This document shows, piece by piece, positions 34,685-48,109 of a DNA stretch of 64,000 nucleotides. A model generated the notes under the pieces. The model saw nothing but the letters and a program-made list of their open reading frames with translations. It did not search any database and had not been told where the DNA came from. Source of the stretch: Apis mellifera (taxonomy: Eukaryota > Arthropoda > Insecta > Hymenoptera > Apidae); NCBI RefSeq assembly GCF_003254395.2, contig NC_037646.1, forward strand, positions 124,001 to 188,000, in the 5' to 3' direction. Each line of letters begins with the position of its first letter. The stretch's first letter is position 1. Made by a program: the position numbers and the translations under genes.

Positions 34685-35530
34685 GAGCACTTATTGTTCG
34701 CGAGATTTATAAATAGTTTATTCGCAGAAATTCCTCATAAAAATTTTTTTCTGTCATCGCTCATAAATCTTTATTAAACCTAAATAAAGAATGAATGAAA
34801 ACTGTCGTTTTTGAGAGTTTTTAAGAGTTTAGTCGACACTTATAATTCTATATTTTTGAAATGTTTCATCCTACTGAACCGATCCTAATGATGACATATT
34901 CCAAAACTGATTCAAAAACAAATAACATTGTTCTAGTTCGAAGAATAAGAAATCTATAAAAGAGATGTGTCGATTTGTTCCCGTTTATTGTGAGATTTTT
35001 ATATATTTTTATATATAGATCACTACGAGGAAGCGAGGAATTTCCTCAAACTTGAATGGCGAACACTAGCTATTATTGATTATTGGTCATCGAAAAACTA
35101 TGACTCTCTTAATTGAACCAAGAAAAGATTTTTCTGAGGACATGAGCTTCACTTACAAATTATCTCATTCTGATCACATTGTAATCTGATCGCCAGATAC
35201 AACAATTAAATAGTTTGTGAACACGTCATGATGTGACTATCGGACACGATTATCTATCATTGCTTTTAAGAAAGATTTGTGAATGTTATATTCTAATCAC
35301 CGAATGTGATAATTATATTAATTTATTCTGTCATCACATTGTGCTTTGACATAATTATCTGTTATGATATTGAAAAATTCTGTTTTCTAATAGATATGCG
35401 CTCCGCACGTGTCCAACTATAGTTCATTTATCTTTAGAAATATATCATTTGTTACGATACTTGTCGAAAAACTATTAGCTTACATCCACTAAATTATTAT
35501 AGTAATGTTATTGAGGGCACGAATATATTC
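34685..35530 (+). mobile_element. Dispersed repeat family A, copy 4 (longest)
   Basis: Opens tacgagcacttattgttcgc, then tagtttattcgcagaaattc, aacctaaataaagaatgaat (AATAAA-like), acttataattctatattttt, agagatgtgtcgatttgttc, and a block at 35030-35060 around gaggaagcgaggaatttcct. It ends with a run of related units between 35165 and 35375, including palindromes at 35234-35252 and 35294-35312. It closes near gttattgagggcacgaatat. It is collinear with copy 3 over its whole length. No conserved open frame is seen. Confidence 0.75.
35234..35312. repeat. Pair of covarying 19-bp palindromes in family A
   Basis: 35294-35312 reads TAATCAC-CGAAT-GTGATAA: 6 of 7 arm positions pair, with CAC opposite GTG where copy 3 has CGT opposite ACG. 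35234-35252 reads TGACTAT-CGGAC-ACGATTA, with weaker pairing. The centres CGGAT and CGAAT are conserved. Confidence 0.7.
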
Positions 35531-35625
35531 AGTTGGCTCAGTGAATTGTAATATTCATAATATATCGCCTGATTAAATCGTAAATTGATAAAATACTCAA
35601 ATTCGGATGAATATGAAGAATTAAA

Positions 35626-35657
<32 letters not shown>

Positions 35658-37634
35658 ACATGTATTTACATTCATTCTAAAATAAATATTTTATTCATTT
35701 ATCATTTACATATTTGATTCATTCATCTATAGATCTATATATTCATAAAAACAGATTGTTTTTCTACAAATAATGGACTTCGACTAAAGTTACTATTCAT
35801 TCATTTTTTTATTTTTATTTTTTTTTATTCTAGTTTTTCTATTGCTATATGAGTGAATGTGCAGAAAAATTTTCTTTAATAAATTTTATAATAATATATA
35901 AAGTTTCGAATTATATTCGATTTTATCAAAAATTTGTATAATTATATTTATATATTTCTATCAATATGAAAAAAATTTTTTTTATATTGATTAATTATTA
36001 TTAATAATAAAATTATTATTATTATTAATTATTACTAAAATTATTATTTTTGTTTTAGATAAATTTTATTTTAGATAAATTAATGATTAGGAAACAATTT
36101 AATAATCGATAACATACTAAATATTTAATTTTATAATATCTTACATGTATTTTTCAAATTTTATAAATAAGAATTATGAAAATTTCTTTACAGTATATTA
36201 GAAAAGAAAAGAAAATATATATATAAAACATAAATAAAAATAGAAAAATCGATACCGTTGATCACAATGCGTCTTAATACAACTTTTAAATGTGTATAAT
36301 TTTATTCATTTACATAATATGTATAGAATGATTTCAAACTATTAAGTTTTTGAAAATTTCATATTTTTAAAAAATTGTTTAAGAAATGATACTATTATAT
36401 ATGATCTAATAAATATATTAGATCATATATATTAAAATTGATATACAGAATGTTTCTTTTAATATACTTTTTATAATAAAATTACAAAATTATATATATC
36501 CAATTATAATTTTATTAAAATTGAAAAGATTAGAAAAAATTTTATGAGAAAAAAAATGATTTTTAATACTGCATAGTATATGTTAGTACATAAATCTTTT
36601 CTCAAAAAAATTTAAAATATGTTTTTTTTAATGAAGCCATATAATGAAATTGTTTTTTATATATCAAATTGATGCATTTTTCATCTTATAAAAAAGCATT
36701 GTATTTAGATCAAAAATTAATTAATCTTCAAAATATTTTTTTTTCACTTGAATAAAACATTAAAACATGTCCAAATAAATCATTATATTTTCCATTCCTC
36801 TCTTAATCTATCATAGATAATTTTTAACTTCTTTATTATTATTAAATAAATATGTAATTTTTATTTTTTCAAGTAATTTTAGATATTTTGAACTTGACAA
36901 TCTTTAACATTTTAAATATTTTGTATAGAATACGAATATATTTAATCTCTTATTGATTCTTATACATAAATTTAAGTATTAAATTAAACTAAATATGATG
37001 CTCATTTTATTTATATATAGATCCAATAATTAGGAGATTTTCAATCTAAATATTATTATACAATATAAAAATTTAATATTTTTCGATTCTATCTATATTT
37101 CATTCATCTAATCTTATATATTCAAAATTTAATAACTTAGCGAAAAAAAATGTACAATAAATTTTACTACAAAAATTAAAAAATATATATATATATATAT
37201 ACATTTCACGATAATTACGATAATTAAATATATATTTTTGAATTTCACACAAATTGAACATAATTTGCCACAATTAATCTTCAATTAATTTATACAAAAT
37301 TTAATTTGATGGATTTTATATTTAGTATTGATTATTATCAATGTCATTTTTTAAATAATTATTTATTTAATATATTTTTGTACATGCTTAAATATTAATA
37401 TGCGGATATGTATTTATAAAAAATTTTAAATCAATTACACATGATAAAAAAATATAAAAATAGATAAAATATTTGAAGAAATTACATATGTTATAAGAAA
37501 AATTATAAAATTAGAAAAATATGTAATAATTAGAAATGAATAAATAAAAAGAAAAGAAAAGGTTGTAAATTAGAATTATGAATTAAAAAAAATTATAGAA
37601 TATGAGGAAGAATATCTAGCTAACATATAATTTT
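35531..37634. other. AT-rich, no gene seen
   Basis: Contains (AT)n at about 35622-35652, ATTATT runs near 35990-36050 and a short (AT)n near 37180-37200. Nothing else recognised. Confidence 0.6.
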
Positions 37635-37915
37635 TATATCACTTTCTAAAAGGTCAATGATCTCCAAAGTAAAGTAGATTTACTTGCATGAAAGTGATTG
37701 CCAAGGTAAAAGAAGCACACATGCATAATGACAGTGAAAGGATGCACGATTCTATGCCATTTTATTCTTGACTGAGACTAACTAGTTATTATTTCTTGAA
37801 AACGAAGATAGATTGCGGAAAACAAATTTGCGACATCACATAAGATCACATTTTCCTGTTTGAAAATATCATTTGCACATATGTTTTTTGATACGTTCAG
37901 TTGTGTCTAAATGTA
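37635..37915. other. GC-richer non-coding block, possible regulatory element
   Basis: About 280 bp of balanced sequence between AT-rich flanks, without a useful frame and without a second copy in the window. Words such as aaaggtcaatgatctcc (nuclear-receptor-like AGGTCA half site), gaagcacacatgcataatga and gatgcacgattctatgcc stand out. In AT-rich insect DNA such unique blocks are often conserved regulatory sequence. That is inference. Confidence 0.3.
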
Positions 37916-38511
37916 TAAGAATGTATAAATATATATATGCTTGTTTTTTATTCATAACTAAATAACCATGAGTTTCATAACATGAAATTGACATTATTTT
38001 AGGCTAAAAAAATTTATATTTATTACGATAACATTATGATATATTATGAAAATTCAAATAAAAAATTATATCATATACTATATTGTCTATATTCTTATCT
38101 TAAGATTTTGATCTTTAATTTTTTTTCTATAAAATTCTATTTTCTTTTTTTTATTAATGAAAAAAAAAATTTATTATATAGATTTTCAATTTAAAATTTT
38201 TATAAAAATAAACAATAATGAATATATTATAAAGATTATATAAATTATTTAATAAAATAATAAAAAATTCAAATATTTGATTCTTTTAGAAAATCTTTTT
38301 AATACTTTTTTAATTCAATTCAAAGATATATTTTTATAGTAATATAATTATTTATCTGTCAATTTTATCAATTTTAATGAAATTTATTTATTTCTTAAAA
38401 TAACAAAAACAGTTAAAGTATAAAAAGTATAATAATTTTTACATCGTTTTCTTAAAATTAAACTTTGCATGAAAATTGACGTTGTTAAAATAATGTTCAA
38501 TATTTCTTTTC

Positions 38512-38613
38512 CTAATATATATTTTTTTTTTAAATTAACTCTATCATAGAATGTTTCTTTTTCTAATACATGTCTTTTTTTTAAATTAACTCTATCATAG
38601 ATAGTTTCTAATA
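38512..38613. repeat. 51-bp tandem duplication
   Basis: Two units starting ctaatatatatttttttttt and ctaatacatgtctttttttt, both continuing aaattaactctatcataga. The 51-bp length keeps frame, so a chance minus-strand frame shows YDRVNLKK twice. It is not evidence of coding. Confidence 0.85.
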
Positions 38614-40456
38614 ATACAATCATCTTTTTCTTTTTTTTCGTTTTTTCTAAATAAAATTCATTATTTAGATATCATTTTTATATAATAACCATTGAATAAT
38701 AAAGTAATACATAAACTTTCGGTTTTTATATTTTGTGTATATTAAATGTATTATAAACAGAAACAATATTTATTATAATAAAATTATTCTGAAAAAATAT
38801 TCTGGATAAAATATATTAACCAATATAAAAACATAAATAATTCAAAAATATATGAAATATTATATTTGAATTAATATAATTATGTGAAAAAAAAGTATTT
38901 GAATTTTTTAAATTTATAAATTATAAATAAAATTTAATATACATATAAATAAAATTTTCAAGAACATTAAAATTAAATAATAATTCCTAAATATTTTTAA
39001 ATAAATTAAATAAGTTATAAAGAGATTAAAATATATATAATCAAAAATATATAAAATTATTATCTATTTGAAATAAAATACAAAATATTTCATGTAATTA
39101 CATTTTTTTAAATATTTTTTTTTCGATGTTTTAATAAAAAAGTATTTTAAACAAAAATTAATTAATTTTTTGCAATTGCTAATTACAATATTAAAAATTT
39201 CCAATAATATTATTTTTCTAATAGTTTTTTAATATAAATGACACATTTTTGCTTCATATTATAACCAATATTATAACCAATCAAAACGAGTACAATAATT
39301 TATACTTTAATATTTTTTTACTTTTAATATTTTTTTACTTTTAATATTTTTTTACATTCAGAAATTAATAAAAATAAACATAATTGTGAAAAATTATTTT
39401 ATTTATATTGAATTATGAACATATTCTTTATGAAAAAAAATTCGTCTTTCTGAATTATACATTTATATTTTAATTGAAAAAGTAGAAAAAATTTTGTATA
39501 ATAAAAATAATTAATTAAAATAATAAAAATTTTTTTTTCTTTTCCTTATTTTTGTATTATCTTCCTTTCTTTTCTCTCTCCTTTTTGATCTTTTATAAAT
39601 GTGAAACATTTTTAATTTTGTGACATATCTAAAACATATAATAAAAGAAATCTGTGAGATTTTATTATCATTGAATAAATATTGTTTATGAATTATTTAT
39701 GAGGACTAATTGTCAATATCTTTCAAATAAAAAAGTCAATGTACAATTCATAGATGAAATAGATACAAATTTATTATAATAGAATACTCGCTTATGAAAT
39801 TCACTAAAATATTTATAATATTTTATAACATTTATAATATACAATATTTATAATATACAATATTCATAATATATAATATTTATAATATATAACAAGTAAT
39901 ATATAACAATCTATATATGACAAATTATTTTAAAATCAATATGAAAATCATATTAACATTATTATCAATTATTGGAAATAAAAAATAAAAATAAATAAAA
40001 AGTAATCCTAGTTGCAGTTTTTAAGCTTACAAGATATTTACAAGATATTTAGTTTGAAACAACATTCAATTTTAATAGATGAGAGATCATATATAAGTAT
40101 ATGATAAAAAACTATTATAATTAGCAAAAAAGGGATAAAATAAGCAAAGACTAGAGTGGAACTTAATTATAAAAAATCCGAATCATAGCTGTTTAGAAAT
40201 AAAATAAATAAAAACATTATCAACAATTAAATTGAAAGAATTAATTAAATTAAGTACAAAGTTAGTAAAAGTATAAATTAATAAATTTCATTAACAACAT
40301 ACAAAATATTATTGAAAAAATTATACAAAAAAATTATTAAAGAAATGTAAAAAAAAAATCATCATAAATAATTAAAAATAGAAATAAGATAGAAAGAATC
40401 TGATATAGATAGATAAATATTTTTTAAAAAAGTAAATGAATAAGGAAAGTACAAAA

Positions 40457-40464
<8 letters not shown>

Positions 40465-40493
<29 letters not shown>
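40465..40493. repeat. (AC)n microsatellite
   Basis: About 14 AC repeats, ending ...acacgcacc. Confidence 0.95.
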
Positions 40494-40496
<3 letters not shown>

Positions 40497-43400
40497 CTTT
40501 CACCAAAGAAAATTAAAAAGATCATCAGAATATAATCAATTATTAACAATAAAATATTAAAAAAAAAATAATTAAAAAATAACAGATTTAGTAATTTTGA
40601 GAAAGAAAACGATTATAAAGTATAAGCAGTTCGATTTTCATGAGAAATATAACACTAATAAATAATAAAAATAGTTAATGACATTAATATTAAATTAGAA
40701 TTAACATTAGTAACATGTTATTATAGTAACATATTGAAAAGCCATTTAAATTTCAATAGATGCCTTTCATATAAATTCATTAAATCCATATAAAAAAAAA
40801 TCTAATTAAAAATATTTAATTGTATCATTAAATTTAATTATTAACTTTATATTATTATTATATTAACTTATATAGAACATATATATTATATATAATAGCA
40901 ATAGATATCTAGTAACTAATAATTTATCTAATAAAATATTTTATTTATAAATAATTAATAAAAATAATATTATAAAATATATATTTATAATTTATCTAAT
41001 AAAATAATAAATCTAAACAATAAAATAAATAATCTAGTAATTAATAATTTAAATTAAATTTTATAAAATCCACAAAAAGAAAGATTAAAGTATTATATAT
41101 TGCAAGGCTCTATCTCCATATTAAAATTAAAACTCTTCAAAATATTTATATTAATAACATATCAATATTTATAAAAATGTTTATTTGATATAACAATATA
41201 ATAATATATATTCAATCACATAATACCTATTAAATAGATTAAAAATAATATAGATAGAAAAATGTTGAATAAATTTAATGCAATAAAAAATTATGAAAAT
41301 TATAGTATTGTATTTCAAAAGAAATGCAAAAAATAAAATTTTTTAATTCATAATTATATGAACAAAACAATATTAATAAAAATAATCAAGCATTTGAAAC
41401 TATATTTAAATTCAATTCACTTATAGATATCATATCAAGGAAAGTATTTAAAAAGAACATGCAGTTTTATATAAATTACTCATTAATGATAAATGATTTA
41501 TTATGATAATTAAAAAAAGAATAAAAGATTGTGCAAAGTAATAATCAGGCCAAATCGTAATTTTACATAATACTTATCTAGTATAAATAAAAGAATTGAG
41601 ATTCACATTATCAATTAATAAGTATATAAGATTAATTAAAATAATAAATCAGCATAAAACTATAAAAATAGAATTTATTAGGAAATATAATTTTATAAAC
41701 ATCAAATGTTTTAATCTATCATTTAATTTTAATTATTAATTTTGTATAGAATAATTTTGTATATAAGATATTGATTATTAGTTAAATAAAGCTTATAATG
41801 TAATAATATAAAGTTATATGCCAAATGATAATCTAAATTTCTAACAATATAATAATTTATGTATCTAAGATTTATATAATAATTTATCTAGATTATTAAT
41901 TTTTTAAGATTATCTAAGATTATTAACATAATAAATAATAAAATTATAATATATAAAATTAACATGAAACTTCTTCTAAATAATTATACTTAATTTTTTT
42001 AATTTTATAAATATCTAAAATAATAATAAAATAATCAATGTCAATTTTTGACTTACGAATATAAAATTAGTAAAAATTAATTTTTTTAATAATTTATTCT
42101 TCAAAATTGATAAAATAATATCTTATTATATTGATAAATTTTGATAATGATCTCTATTTATATTAGTCAATTGTAAAATATACATTTGTTATACACGGTA
42201 TCTAAAATCTTTTTTTATTTTCTATATATAAAGAAATATTTGGAATAATATCATTCCTGTAGTTAAAATATATAATATTATATGTGATTTTATGAAAATT
42301 ATCAAGATTTTTTTATTCAGAATATTTAAGTTAGGAGATTATGGTATTGAATCATTTCGTCCAATTTATCTTTCATTAAAACTCCTATTTAAATATTATC
42401 AAATGAATTGATATTATATATAAGCAATAGTTTTAATTTTTCATTAAAAATTATTGAGCGTAATAATAATTTGTTAAAAAATTAAAATAAGATATAGATA
42501 AAATTAAGATAAAATAAACTATTAACATAAAATACTACATTGATGACTATACTTATTCAAAGAAAATTGTTATATTAAAAATTTATTTCATTATTATGAC
42601 GATTTTTTTTATACATAGTTATTATACAAATTTCTAATGTCATTTCTTATAAATATAACTTTGTTAATAAATTGTACAAATTGTACAAGAAGTCATTGTG
42701 AAAATTCTATTTTGAAATTTGAAGAAATAAAAATTTGCAGTAAGTTTTAATATGTTGTATATAATATAAGTTTATTGTTTATTATATAATACAGATATAA
42801 TGATTGTTGTGAAGAAAATTTCAATTTAAAATATTGATAGATTCTAATTAGCATCAAAATTTTTCTATTATTTATTCTTAATGTTTTTTCAATTGTTTAA
42901 AATTACAAAATTAATAAAATTTTTTAACAATAATTGAAATAGATGTAACTCTTTTTTTATTTTTTGTATTCAAAATAAATCATAAAAGTATTGATAGAAT
43001 TTTTTACATAATATGAGATAATATTCTTCGATTCAAATAATTGTTTACATAAAGTTTTTGTGTTATATTTTACATATTATTATTAAAAATTCTATAAAAG
43101 TAATATTCTTAATTAATATTAATTTCTTAATTGAATCATTTCTTAATTGAAATAATATCTCATTCTCGAGAAGATCTCATTCTTAAGTCTTGTTCACACT
43201 GAAAAACATTGTAAACAATATACATATATAATATTTAGCATCATCATTATTCATAATTTCAATTATTCGCTGATAATGTATATAAATATATTTGTAGATA
43301 ATAATTAGAATTATATTTTATAGAATACATTTATTTTTCAATTTACAGAAAAAAAAGACAAAACATTATTAGATAATTGTAAAAACATAAATTCTTAGTC

Positions 43401-44004
43401 GAGACATATCTTTATCAAAACAATTTTCTTCCAGAATTAAATATAAATGATAGTTTTGAATTTAAGAATTTTATAAGAATGTTTAAGAAAGCTTTTGAAA
43501 TTTTGTTGTTAAGGTGGAAAATAAAAAAAATATATTTTTAGAATAGAATATATTTTTGTGCAACAATTCCTATTTCTGTAAAATTAATTCTAATACTGTT
43601 ATAATACTGAGTTATAAAAGATTTATTAATTTAGTATATATTTTATTTTTTTTATCATTTTTTTTCATTGTCAGATATTGATTCTTGTTTTCTATTCCAA
43701 TGAAAAATAAAATATTTACAAACATGCAAAAGCTATAAACTATCTTAGATTTATAATTTGTTTTTCACTATTTTTGAATCATCCGTGGATAACATATGTT
43801 TGTTTGCATATTTCTCAGTTTTTCATTGCTTATTAATTATAGTTTTTAACTATAATAATCAAATAACACGCATGCATATTAAGAAAAATAATAAATTCAT
43901 AAATTGCAAATCGATTATATTATATTACAAATATTTCGAATATATCAAAAATTTCGTTACATTTATTAAAAACTATTATAAATTATGATATATTATTCAG
44001 AGTT

Positions 44005-44575
44005 TGAAACAGATAGTATATGGGTGATGCTGCGAGAACAATATGTTTTTGAGAAAAGAAATTTGGAGAACTCTTCACTTTATATTTGTTAGAAACAATT
44101 CAATATGGCTGAAGTGTCAACATGGTCTTTGGATTTGAAAGGATATTTTCTAGCCATATTAGTTTCAATCATAGTCAGCATTCATAATCAACATAGTTAT
44201 TCTACATGAGAAGAATCATTATAAACACTTTTCTGTTTCCTGAAAACAGCGGACTCTGTGGGCGTCTCATTCCCCCTCAATCTCATTCTACAAATTTTTC
44301 TTAAATTGGAAGTATCATTTAATCAAGTGGTCTACGATGTTATTGGTTGCTTGTATATTCTATCAAAGACCTACGATCTCGCGAAATAAATATAGAAAAA
44401 TCTTTAGAGAATACAAGCATTTTGGAAGAATTTCAGAAATGTTTAGAATCCTTTCAAAATCAAAATTTTAGAATCTTATGAATTTAGATAAATGTAAATC
44501 TTCATTAGCATATTAACTTTATTCTTGATTGTGAATATAATTTTTCGTGTAATTTTCAATGCTACTCACAACCAG
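44005..44575 (-). mobile_element. Dispersed repeat family C, copy 3 (partial)
   Basis: Reverse orientation of copies 1 and 2. The plus strand reads gtttttgagaaaagaaattt, gaaacaattcaatatggctg, aacatggtctttggatttga, ttattctacatgagaagaat, ctgaaaacagcggactctgt, and ends ttgattgtgaatataatttt. Each block aligns with the reverse complement of 22140-22790 and 15300-15900. The GC-richer middle (44240-44300) is the best preserved part of the family here. No shared open frame was found. Confidence 0.75.
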
Positions 44576-45879
44576 TTCGTATGATTATAAATATTTTATT
44601 ATATGCAATCTCAAACTTTGATAGTTACTCAATTTATATATATTTTTACTGCAATTTTGCTATATCCATTTGTTACATCCATGTATGTGGAGTTCTTTCT
44701 GAATGATAAGAGTAACTTATTGAGATTAATTGAAGAAACTTAATTGTTTCCATTGTTACAATCGGAACATAGATTTTCTAGTTTATAAATTTTATAGTTA
44801 TGTTATTTACATTATCATCTTAATGTTACTCAGTCTCGATCAATTTCACTTTGTATTACTGATCTATAATAGTTAATAATAGTTAATAATAATTCACCAT
44901 TTTATTGTTACTTAAATTTTTCTATACGATATTTTCTTTTAAATTAATATATTCATTCTATCCAGATTTATTTCAAGATCTGTATTCTATGAAAAAGTTA
45001 TAAGTTAAGTTTTTTTTATTGCTTGTATATATTTATTTCATCTCAATATTTATTTTATCTCGGCTATTTGTTCGATCTTTTTTAGATTCTTTTTTTTTTT
45101 TGTATATACTCTACTAATATTCGTCATTTGATATTATTTTTTTAGTCTATTTTCCTTATTTTCTATTATTCTTCGCGCATTATTTTCAATCTGATATATT
45201 CTCTTTTATAGATTTATCGATTAGAAGTGTATTTTCTTTTTGATAATATCAGATTCAATTTCTTCTACTTCTAAACTAATTTTGTTTTACATTTTTCTAT
45301 AAAATTCTAAACTAGCTCCTTAGTAGATTTTGGAAAGATTAGATTTCTAAATTTCTGAAAAGATTGAAAAAACAATATATTTACTTTATATACATTACAT
45401 CAAAATCTAAAGATTATTATTTTTTATACATACATATCATGTTTTTAAAGTTTATAGATCTACGCTTCTTTGGAATCCAATAGCTATTACGTTTTTCATC
45501 TTTGTATCAAATTTGGCCATACTAGATTTGTTCTTCAATATTGTTATATATGAAATTTTCTTAAAAATTTTATGTTTCTGATTTGATTAAAGCACTTTTA
45601 GTTTAATTTTAATAATAAATAATATTTTAATATTATTTCACTGAAACATCTATTTCATCAAATTCAGACAGTATTACACCTTTATTCACGATATTTTCAA
45701 TAATTAAATTGAACTTAACTGAAAATATGCCAATAAATAAAAATATATTATTTTATTTGTAATAAAATTATAAAATTTATTAGTAAAGTGAGAAGATGAT
45801 AAAAATTATTTTCGTAATTTTCATTAGAATAATTAATTTTATGTCATTCTATATATTATCTTTATTAAAAATTAGTCTA
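44576..45879. other. AT-rich, nothing recognised
   Basis: T-rich on the plus strand around 45000-45300. No frame, no repeat partner seen. Confidence 0.55.
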
Positions 45880-46340
45880 ATCTAATTATAATCTAATCAT
45901 TATCGATTATAAGGAAACTTTATTTCATTGCACTTTGCTTAGATGTTGAAAAAATTTATGATATGATATGAAAGAAAAAAATCATCAGAAATCTATTTAA
46001 ATACAATATTAAAAATAATAACAATTTATTATTAATTTATTACACGAAAAATGTATCAGAATCCTGCTAAACAATATATTCTCTAATAAAGTCAATTTTA
46101 AGTATAACTTTTAAATATATTTTCAATTATTATCAATGATACATTTATTATTATTAATATTTATTATTACTAAATCTTCTTAGCATTTTCAATAGTGAAT
46201 ATGAAAACATAATATAAACTTAATACTTCAGAAAGATTAAACAACTATTCACAACAGATATCAAATCTCAAGCTTAAACCGTCATTTTTTTGAAAACTTC
46301 GAAAAAATATTGTCATTCTCCTTAGAAAATATGTTTAGAG
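45880..46340 (+). pseudogene. Possible second LINE reverse transcriptase remnant
   Basis: CLDVEKIYDMI near 45940-45970 resembles RT motif A of non-LTR elements (l.lDvekAFD.v). It is followed by IRNLFKYNIKNNN...YYTKNVSESC at 45990-46055 (family: gLi.kL..y..p..l...i.syL..R...V). RLNNYSQQIS at 46230-46265 resembles the helix after the catalytic box. The GVPQGS and FADD motifs themselves were not found. Sequence decay is severe and the call rests on order and spacing, so it is tentative. Confidence 0.4.
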
Positions 46341-46379
46341 ATAAAATATAAGAGGCGAAATATTTTCCAAACCCATTGA

Positions 46380-46705
46380 TTAATAAATCGTCTTTTTTGA
46401 CAATAGTGAATCAATGGACTTTTAAAAAAATATGAAAAAGATTTTTACAAGATTTGCGGAAATGCTAGTTCGTTACAAGAATTCATTATTGATAATTCAC
46501 AATAAAAGATAGTCCATACAAAAAATACAGTTTAGAATTTTATCTTTCAATATTGGCTTCAATTTATTATTTAATTTAAAATTCAATTATAATACGAATA
46601 TAATAGAGCAACGAACAATTTCGAAGTTGAAAGTTAAAACTGGAAGTTAAAATGGAAAAGTTCAAACTATTTTGGCAAAGTTTTATTTTGAAAAAAGTTT
46701 TATTT
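46380..46705. repeat. Dispersed repeat family D, copy 2
   Basis: Collinear with 3960-4300: acttttaaaaaaatatgaaa, gatagtccatacaaaaaata, the conserved ggcttcaatttattatttaa, ttcaattataatacgaatat, aacaatttcgaagttgaaag. It sits directly after the possible RT remnant and may be that element's 3' part. Confidence 0.45.
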
Positions 46706-48109
46706 TAAAAATGGCAAGAAAATAAATTTTCATAACAAATGGGAAAAATAATATTTACATGGTATACAATAATATATTAAAAATTTTTTAGAAATAGAAA
46801 ATATTCAAGTGTAATTCGTAATTATAAACTATTAGAGAATGCTTATATCATAAATTTATGCAAAGGACAAATAATAAAATATTATAGAAAAAATAAAAAA
46901 TTTTACTTTAAATAAATGAAAATTGAAATTAAATATTATAAAAGTATTACTGAAAAAAATAAACGAAATGATTAAAAACAAAAGTAATATTTTACATCAT
47001 TAATAAATAAATAAAAATTAATTTTCATGAATAATTTTCATTTATTTTATATAAAATATTATTTATTATATAGTTTTGTTGCGAATTGCAATATTATAAT
47101 AATATAATATTATTAATCTTCAAAATCTTCATAGAAAAAATCAAAAATACTTCATAGAAAAGACCGAAATGAAATATAATTATATTGTGATATAATTATA
47201 TTTAGATTATATATAGAATACATATGAGATTAAATGATATATATAATAATATATAATATAATATAAATATATATTATTATATGAAAATAAGCATTAGAAA
47301 ATTTTTTAAAACAAGTAATTAATCGGCAAAATAAAATAAAAGAAAGTACATCATATGAAACAAATTATATTTTATTCATAAATATTTGATTTCATTCTTC
47401 TTCTTATTTTTTTTGATTAAACATTTTTTTTTTTAAGCAAAAGTTTGATATTTTCAAACTTTTTATAAAATTCTATAACATCTATCATCATTTATTTTTA
47501 TCTAAATTATGTATCGATAATCAACTAATAATTTATACATTGTATTATATATTATAAATGAATATATAAAAATATTTCGTGTTCTGGAAATAAAATAATA
47601 TATATTATATTATACAATGTATGATATTATGATTTCTATTTTTTTTTTTCATTTAGTTTAAATATATCGAAAAAAAATTATATAGAATATAAATAATTAT
47701 GTTATATAATATATGTTTTTAAAAAATAATATATAAGCAATAATATAATATAACAATCATTTCATGTCGCAATTTATATAATTATATTTTTATTTCAATA
47801 AAAATTAACATTAATTATTAACATTAATTATTAAAAATATCTATTGCAATTGCGTACTTTAGTACGCAAGATACAATTTAATCAAAGGGATAAATAAAGT
47901 TAATGGAAAATTAATAATTTAATAGTTCTAATGTTAAAACATCGTGTGCTTACATGATGTTATTATAATAGAGGAAATTTTAAAAAACATTCTAATTTTG
48001 CAATATTCAAAACCATGAATATAATTTCATGATATATGATATGTTTTAATATATAATATATGTGTATTTCTTTTATTTTGTTTCTTTTATTCGTAAAATA
48101 CTTTATTTC
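46706..48109. other. AT-rich, nothing recognised
   Basis: Contains TATAATATATAA-type runs near 47215-47285. No gene seen. Confidence 0.6.

Larger units (their letters stand above)
37916..44004. other. Long AT-rich stretch, small repeats only
   Basis: Holds the 51-bp tandem duplication at 38512-38613, a 17-bp unit repeated three times (ttttaatatttttttac, about 39303-39354), runs of TTTATAATATACAATA near 39810-39895, and an (AC)n tract at 40465-40493. The frames at 38384-38623 (-) and 43758-43988 (+) show no domain. No gene seen. Confidence 0.6.

Noticed and set aside
38384..38623. 79-codon minus frame with an internal YDRVNLKK repeat
   Set aside because: The protein repeat only reflects a 51-bp DNA tandem duplication; the rest is Lys/Ile/Tyr-rich chance sequence.
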